Shown in pieces: positions 5,957 through 9,368 of a stretch of 9,368 nt of DNA. Below the pieces are notes generated by a model. The model was not told where the DNA came from and ran no database searches. It saw only the letters and a program-made list of their open reading frames with translations. Each line of letters begins with the position of its first letter. Position 1 is the first letter of the stretch. The translations under genes were made by a program, and so were the position numbers. Source of the stretch: Bifidobacteriaceae bacterium (GTDB lineage Bacteria; Actinomycetota; Actinomycetes; Actinomycetales; WQXJ01); NCBI GenBank assembly GCA_031258055.1, contig JAIRNM010000024.1:1-9368 (forward strand), written 5' to 3'.

Positions 5957-8900
5957 GTGTTCCGACTCGCCAGACTCTCCCTGCGCAACCGCGCCGTTGT
6001 CGCGCTGGCCACCATCGCCATCATGGTTGGCGGCATCTTCTCGATGGGGTCGCTCAAACAAGAATTGATCCCCTCGCTCGAAATCCCGATGGCAGCGGTG
6101 ATCACGACCTACCCCGGCGCCAGCGCCGCCATTGTCGAAGACCAAGTCGCCACACCGGTTGAGGGTGCCATCCGTTCCGTCGCCGGGATTGAGTCGGTGG
6201 ACACCACCTCAATGAATTCGGTCACCTTCTCACTGGTCTCATTCCGCTACGGCACCAATATGGACAACGCCAACCAGAAGCTGTCCACCGCCGTCACACG
6301 CCTCGCATCATCTCTGCCCGAGGATGTAGAAACGCAGGTCATGACCGGCTCAATGGACGATTTCCCGGTCATCCAACTCGCCGTGTCCGGCCAATCGGAC
6401 GGTCCAACCGATCCGACCGAGTTAGCCAACGCCGTGGACCAAGCGCTCGTGCCCAAGCTTTCCCAACTGCCCGGCGTCCGTTCGGTCGACGTCTCCGGCT
6501 ATGAGGCGCCGGAAATCGAAATCGCCCTCGACACAGCCGCCATGGCCAGCGCCGGTATCGACGCCTCCGCCGTCGCCGACGTCCTCAAAAACAACGGTCT
6601 GACCTTCCCCGGCGGCACCATCAGCGACGCCGGGCGCACGCTCACCGCCCAACTCGGTTCGCAGATCACATCGGCAGAGGCGTTAGCTGCCCTGCCTTTG
6701 GTCAAGTCGGCCGATGCCGCCGGAGCCAGTTCCGCGGAGCCGGTGCCAGGGCAGGCCGGGGCGACGGCATCGGCCACCCCAGTGTTGTTAGGCGACGTGG
6801 CGACGGTCACCCAAGCCGTCGCCGAACCGACTTCGTACTCACGGATGGACGGGCGCGACGCGGTCGCCATCGCCATCACCAAGTCCCCCGACGCGAACAC
6901 GGTCGAGGTCTCCCACGCCGTCACCGACGAAGTCGCAGACCTCAAAGAAGCCCTCGACCAGGCCGGTCTCCAAGTCGACGTTTCGTTCGACCAAGCCCCC
7001 TTCATTGAAGAATCGGTCGCTTCGCTAGCGGAGGAGGGCCAGCTCGGCCTGGCTTTCGCGGTGATCGTTATCATGCTGTTCTTGTTGTCGATCCGTTCGA
7101 CCCTGGTTTCAGCCGTCTCCATCCCGCTCTCCCTCCTATTCGCTTTCATCGCTATGCAAGTCACGGGTGAGACCCTCAACATGCTCACTCTTGGGGCTTT
7201 GACCATGGCTATTGGGCGGGTGGTAGATGATTCGATTGTCGTAATTGAGAACATCAAACGTCACCTGACCTACGGTGAAGCTAAGGCTAAAGCCATCCTC
7301 GGCGCCGTCAAGGAGGTCGGCGGGGCAATCGCCGCTTCGACCGTCTGCACCGTGGCGGTGTTCCTACCAATGGCTTTCGTCGGCGGCATGGTGGGCGAAT
7401 TATTCCGGCCCTTCGCACTCACCATCGCCATCGCGCTGGGGGCGTCGCTGCTAGTGGCGCTCACAATTGTGCCGGTCCTGGCGTATTGGTTCGTCAAGAC
7501 TCCGGTGGCTGTGACCGACTCCTACCGCGATCTGGTCCGGTCCCAAGCCGAGGAGCGCGAGCGGCGCGGCCTTTGGCAGCGGGCCTACCTGCCCACGCTG
7601 CGCGGCGTCCTGGCACACCCGGTCATTACGCTTGTGGCCGCCACGGCCATCCTTGGGCTCTCGGTCGGATTGGCGACACGCTTGGAAACCAACTTCTTGG
7701 GCGACATGGGCCAAGACACCCTGACTGTGACCGAGACCTTCGAGCCCGCGACCGCCCTAGCCGTCCAAGATGACGACGCCCGGCTGATCGAAACGGCGCT
7801 GATGGACCTAGAGGAGGTGTCTTCCGTTCAGACAACGGTTGGCGGCGGCTCAATGATGGGCATGATCTCCTCCTCGCCGCAAGCAACCTTCGCCATAACG
7901 TTGGTTTCCGACGCGGACGCCTCCGATTCGGAGTCAGCCGTGCGCAAAGCGGTCGCGGATTTCTGTGGCGAGGCCTGCACCGAGATCTCAGTTGGTTCAG
8001 GCACTGAAATGATGGGCTCTTCGACCATCGACTTGATTGTCCAAGGAACCGACAGCGAAGCGATCGACGAGGCGGCGGGGTTGGTGTCCGATCGCGTCCG
8101 CGAAGAGGAGGGTGTAGTCGAGGTGACTGACACCCTGACCGAGGAAACTCCAGCCATCCAGATCACAGTTGATCGGACTCTGGCCGCCTCCATGGGCATG
8201 ACCGAGACGGCGGTGGAAGGGATGGTAGCCGGGCTGATGACGCCGTCTACGATCGGCACAATTGAAACCGAGGCGGGCCAAGTCTCGGTCAAACTGTCGC
8301 TCGGCCCGGGCCCGGCCGACCTGGCCGAGTTGCGGGCTTTGCCTCTTGCCGCCACTCCCGCTGGCCTCCTGACCTTGGCCGATGTCGCCTCAGTCGATGA
8401 AGTCTCAGTCCCGGCTGCTTTGACGCGCGTGGACGGACATCGCTCGGTCACAGTCTCCGTCACCCCAGAGAGCCAGGACCTGGGCGGCCTCTCCGGCCGT
8501 CTGACCGACGCGGTCGATTCGCTCGACTTGCCAGCGGGCGTGAGCGTTGAAGTGGGCGGCGTTGCCGCCCAACAGAGCGAGGCTTTCTCCGACCTGGGCT
8601 TGGCCCTGATACTGGCCATAGCGATTGTCTTCATCGTGATGGTGGCGACTTTCGGTTCCCTCCTTCAGCCCTTCATCCTGCTCATCTCAATCCCCTTCGC
8701 CGCCTCCGGCGCGCTGGTGGCTTTGCTGGTCACTGGCACGCCGCTCGGCGTCGCCTCGCTGATCGGCGCGTTGATGCTGGTTGGGATTGTGGTTTCGAAC
8801 GCCATCGTGCTGATAGACCTGATCAACCAATACCGGGCCCGCGGACGGCCTTTGGATGAAGCGATCATTGAGGGTGCCCGTAAACGGCTGCGCCCAATTG

Positions 8901-9172
8901 TGATGACCGCTCTGGCTACGGTCTTCGCTTTGATGCCGATGGCCGTGGGCTTGACCGGCCAAGGTGGGTTCTTCTCCCAGCCGTTGGCCCTAGTGGTGAT
9001 CGGTGGCCTAGTCTCATCGACGCTGCTCACCCTGATCGTGGTGCCCGTGCTCTACCGTTTCGAGGCCCGTGCCCATGACCTGCGCGAAGCGAAACGGGAC
9101 GCTCGCATGGCCGCCCGCCGCGCCCAACTAGAAGCCGCCCTCGACGCTGGTTCTTCGCCAGCGTCTGAGTAA
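5957..9172 (+). CDS. HAE1/SwrC-like RND efflux transporter permease
   Basis: A 1071-residue inner-membrane exporter of full AcrB-like length that exports drugs, lipids or surfactants by proton antiport; the substrate is not known. Predicted helices: 11-31; 361-380, 383-402, 407-430, 457-477, 485-510; 555-573; 880-897, 901-923, 932-956, 978-998, 1007-1031, with two large extracytoplasmic loops (about 32-360 and 574-879). The fourth helix has the RND signature GRVVDDSIVVIEN with D424-D425, equivalent to AcrB D407-D408. In the tenth helix the AcrB lysine is replaced by S947 (VVSNAIVLID), as in Gram-positive SwrC-type pumps, and D954 follows. An Ala/Ser/Pro-rich insert lies at 251-276. The second loop has CGEAC (C670, C674) and Met-rich patches (SMMGM 632-636, EMMG 684-687). 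No adaptor or outer-membrane partner is adjacent, which fits a monoderm. It is divergent from the frameshifted MarR gene, its likely repressor. Confidence 0.95.
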   Translation: MFRLARLSLRNRAVVALATIAIMVGGIFSMGSLKQELIPSLEIPMAAVITTYPGASAAIVEDQVATPVEGAIRSVAGIESVDTTSMNSVTFSLVSFRYGTNMDNANQKLSTAVTRLASSLPEDVETQVMTGSMDDFPVIQLAVSGQSDGPTDPTELANAVDQALVPKLSQLPGVRSVDVSGYEAPEIEIALDTAAMASAGIDASAVADVLKNNGLTFPGGTISDAGRTLTAQLGSQITSAEALAALPLVKSADAAGASSAEPVPGQAGATASATPVLLGDVATVTQAVAEPTSYSRMDGRDAVAIAITKSPDANTVEVSHAVTDEVADLKEALDQAGLQVDVSFDQAPFIEESVASLAEEGQLGLAFAVIVIMLFLLSIRSTLVSAVSIPLSLLFAFIAMQVTGETLNMLTLGALTMAIGRVVDDSIVVIENIKRHLTYGEAKAKAILGAVKEVGGAIAASTVCTVAVFLPMAFVGGMVGELFRPFALTIAIALGASLLVALTIVPVLAYWFVKTPVAVTDSYRDLVRSQAEERERRGLWQRAYLPTLRGVLAHPVITLVAATAILGLSVGLATRLETNFLGDMGQDTLTVTETFEPATALAVQDDDARLIETALMDLEEVSSVQTTVGGGSMMGMISSSPQATFAITLVSDADASDSESAVRKAVADFCGEACTEISVGSGTEMMGSSTIDLIVQGTDSEAIDEAAGLVSDRVREEEGVVEVTDTLTEETPAIQITVDRTLAASMGMTETAVEGMVAGLMTPSTIGTIETEAGQVSVKLSLGPGPADLAELRALPLAATPAGLLTLADVASVDEVSVPAALTRVDGHRSVTVSVTPESQDLGGLSGRLTDAVDSLDLPAGVSVEVGGVAAQQSEAFSDLGLALILAIAIVFIVMVATFGSLLQPFILLISIPFAASGALVALLVTGTPLGVASLIGALMLVGIVVSNAIVLIDLINQYRARGRPLDEAIIEGARKRLRPIVMTALATVFALMPMAVGLTGQGGFFSQPLALVVIGGLVSSTLLTLIVVPVLYRFEARAHDLREAKRDARMAARRAQLEAALDAGSSPASE
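9143..9165 (+). terminator. hairpin at the 3' end of the RND gene
   Basis: GACGCTGG (9143-9150) and CCAGCGTC (9158-9165) form a perfect 8-bp stem with a 7-base loop (TTCTTCG), ending five bases before the TAA. It lies within the coding end and could act in termination or mRNA stability. A shorter version, CTGGC with GCCAG (9189-9203), recurs in the duplicated copy. There is no T-run. Confidence 0.35.
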
Positions 9173-9225
9173 CGCGGGTTCGGTGGCCCTGGCTCTTCGC
9201 CAGCATCTGAGTGACGCGGGTGCGG
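9147..9225 (+). repeat. tandem duplication of the RND gene 3' end
   Basis: Two 37-base copies, 9147-9183 and 9189-9225, differ at four positions and have a 42-base period. Each contains codons for GSSPASE and then a stop (TAA in copy 1, TGA in copy 2) in the same relative frame. The copies look like a past tandem duplication spanning the gene's stop codon, leaving a spare tail and stop downstream. A dispersed repeat element is the other possibility. Confidence 0.75.
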
Positions 9226-9269
9226 CAACGCTCATATCGCCTAGCTCCAGTCGGCGCTCGCCCGGCGCC

Positions 9270-9368
9270 TCACTTAGGTTCTTGGAGCCATGGGTTGACC
9301 AGCTTGAGCCCCGCGATACTGTCGAAGTCCCCGCTGTTACGGGTAGCCAAGGTAAGCCCGTGGACTAG
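9270..9368 (-). CDS. VapC-type PIN-domain toxin (3' end only)
   Basis: The last 32 codons and the TGA (9270-9272) of a minus-strand gene that enters from the right edge. The visible peptide contains HGLTLATRNSGDFDSIAGLKLVNPWLQEPK in outline: HG-x-TLATRN-x2-DF followed by L-x-LVNPW. TRN-x2-DF with the late conserved aspartate, then NPW near the C-terminus, is the characteristic ending of VapC-family PIN ribonucleases of type II toxin-antitoxin pairs. The antitoxin, expected upstream, is outside the window. The gene converges on the RND exporter with a 97-base gap. A short stem GGCGC/GCGCC (9253-9269) sits immediately past its stop and may aid termination. Confidence 0.85.
   Translation of the reverse strand, partial: LVHGLTLATRNSGDFDSIAGLKLVNPWLQEPK

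Noticed and set aside
9183..9368. Plus-strand open frame after the RND gene
   Set aside because: It runs through the duplicated repeat and antisense to the well-supported VapC 3' end.
1..9368. CRISPR array, tRNA, rRNA, transposase or integrase
   Set aside because: On reading both strands I saw no regularly spaced repeats, no tRNA-like cloverleaf and no DDE or recombinase motifs.

Overview
The window reads as chromosomal DNA from a high-GC Gram-positive bacterium (Actinomycetota). Supporting signs are the GC-rich third codon positions, the use of GTG and probably TTG starts, an actinobacterial-style MMPL exporter, and an RND permease with no membrane-fusion or outer-membrane partner. The exact genus cannot be told from the sequence alone.

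Left edge (1-1334, minus strand): an ImmA/IrrE-type zinc metallopeptidase with an N-terminal XRE-like region, followed with a one-base overlap (TGATG) by a DUF4411 PIN-domain protein that runs off the window. This pair looks like a toxin-antitoxin or stress module. A 433-base gene-free gap (1335-1767) follows. It holds a CRP-like palindrome, small hairpins and a strong terminator-like hairpin for the next gene.

Centre-left (1768-5179, minus strand): a two-gene operon of a TetR-family regulator and an 832-residue MMPL/RND-superfamily exporter with a coiled-coil extracytoplasmic domain. Upstream of the TetR gene lies a cluster of TGCA-centred inverted repeats, a likely operator region. A second, different palindrome overlaps the TetR start codon, and a related copy sits inside the TetR coding sequence. 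This resembles a small dispersed palindromic repeat.

Centre-right (5361-9172): a MarR-family repressor gene (minus) divergent from a 1071-residue SwrC/HAE1-like RND exporter (plus). The 132-base gap between them holds nested inverted repeats over the exporter promoter. The MarR gene carries a one-base frameshift in the wing of its DNA-binding domain. The downstream 64 codons continue as a well-formed MarR C-terminus in the other frame, so as written the repressor is broken and the pump may be derepressed.

Right edge (9173-9368): the last 37 bases of the RND region, stop codon included, are tandemly duplicated with a 42-base period. Then comes the convergent 3' end of a VapC-type PIN toxin gene. 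Two separately regulated drug or lipid exporters are therefore flanked on both sides by PIN-domain toxin modules. I see no CRISPR array, rRNA, tRNA or transposase.
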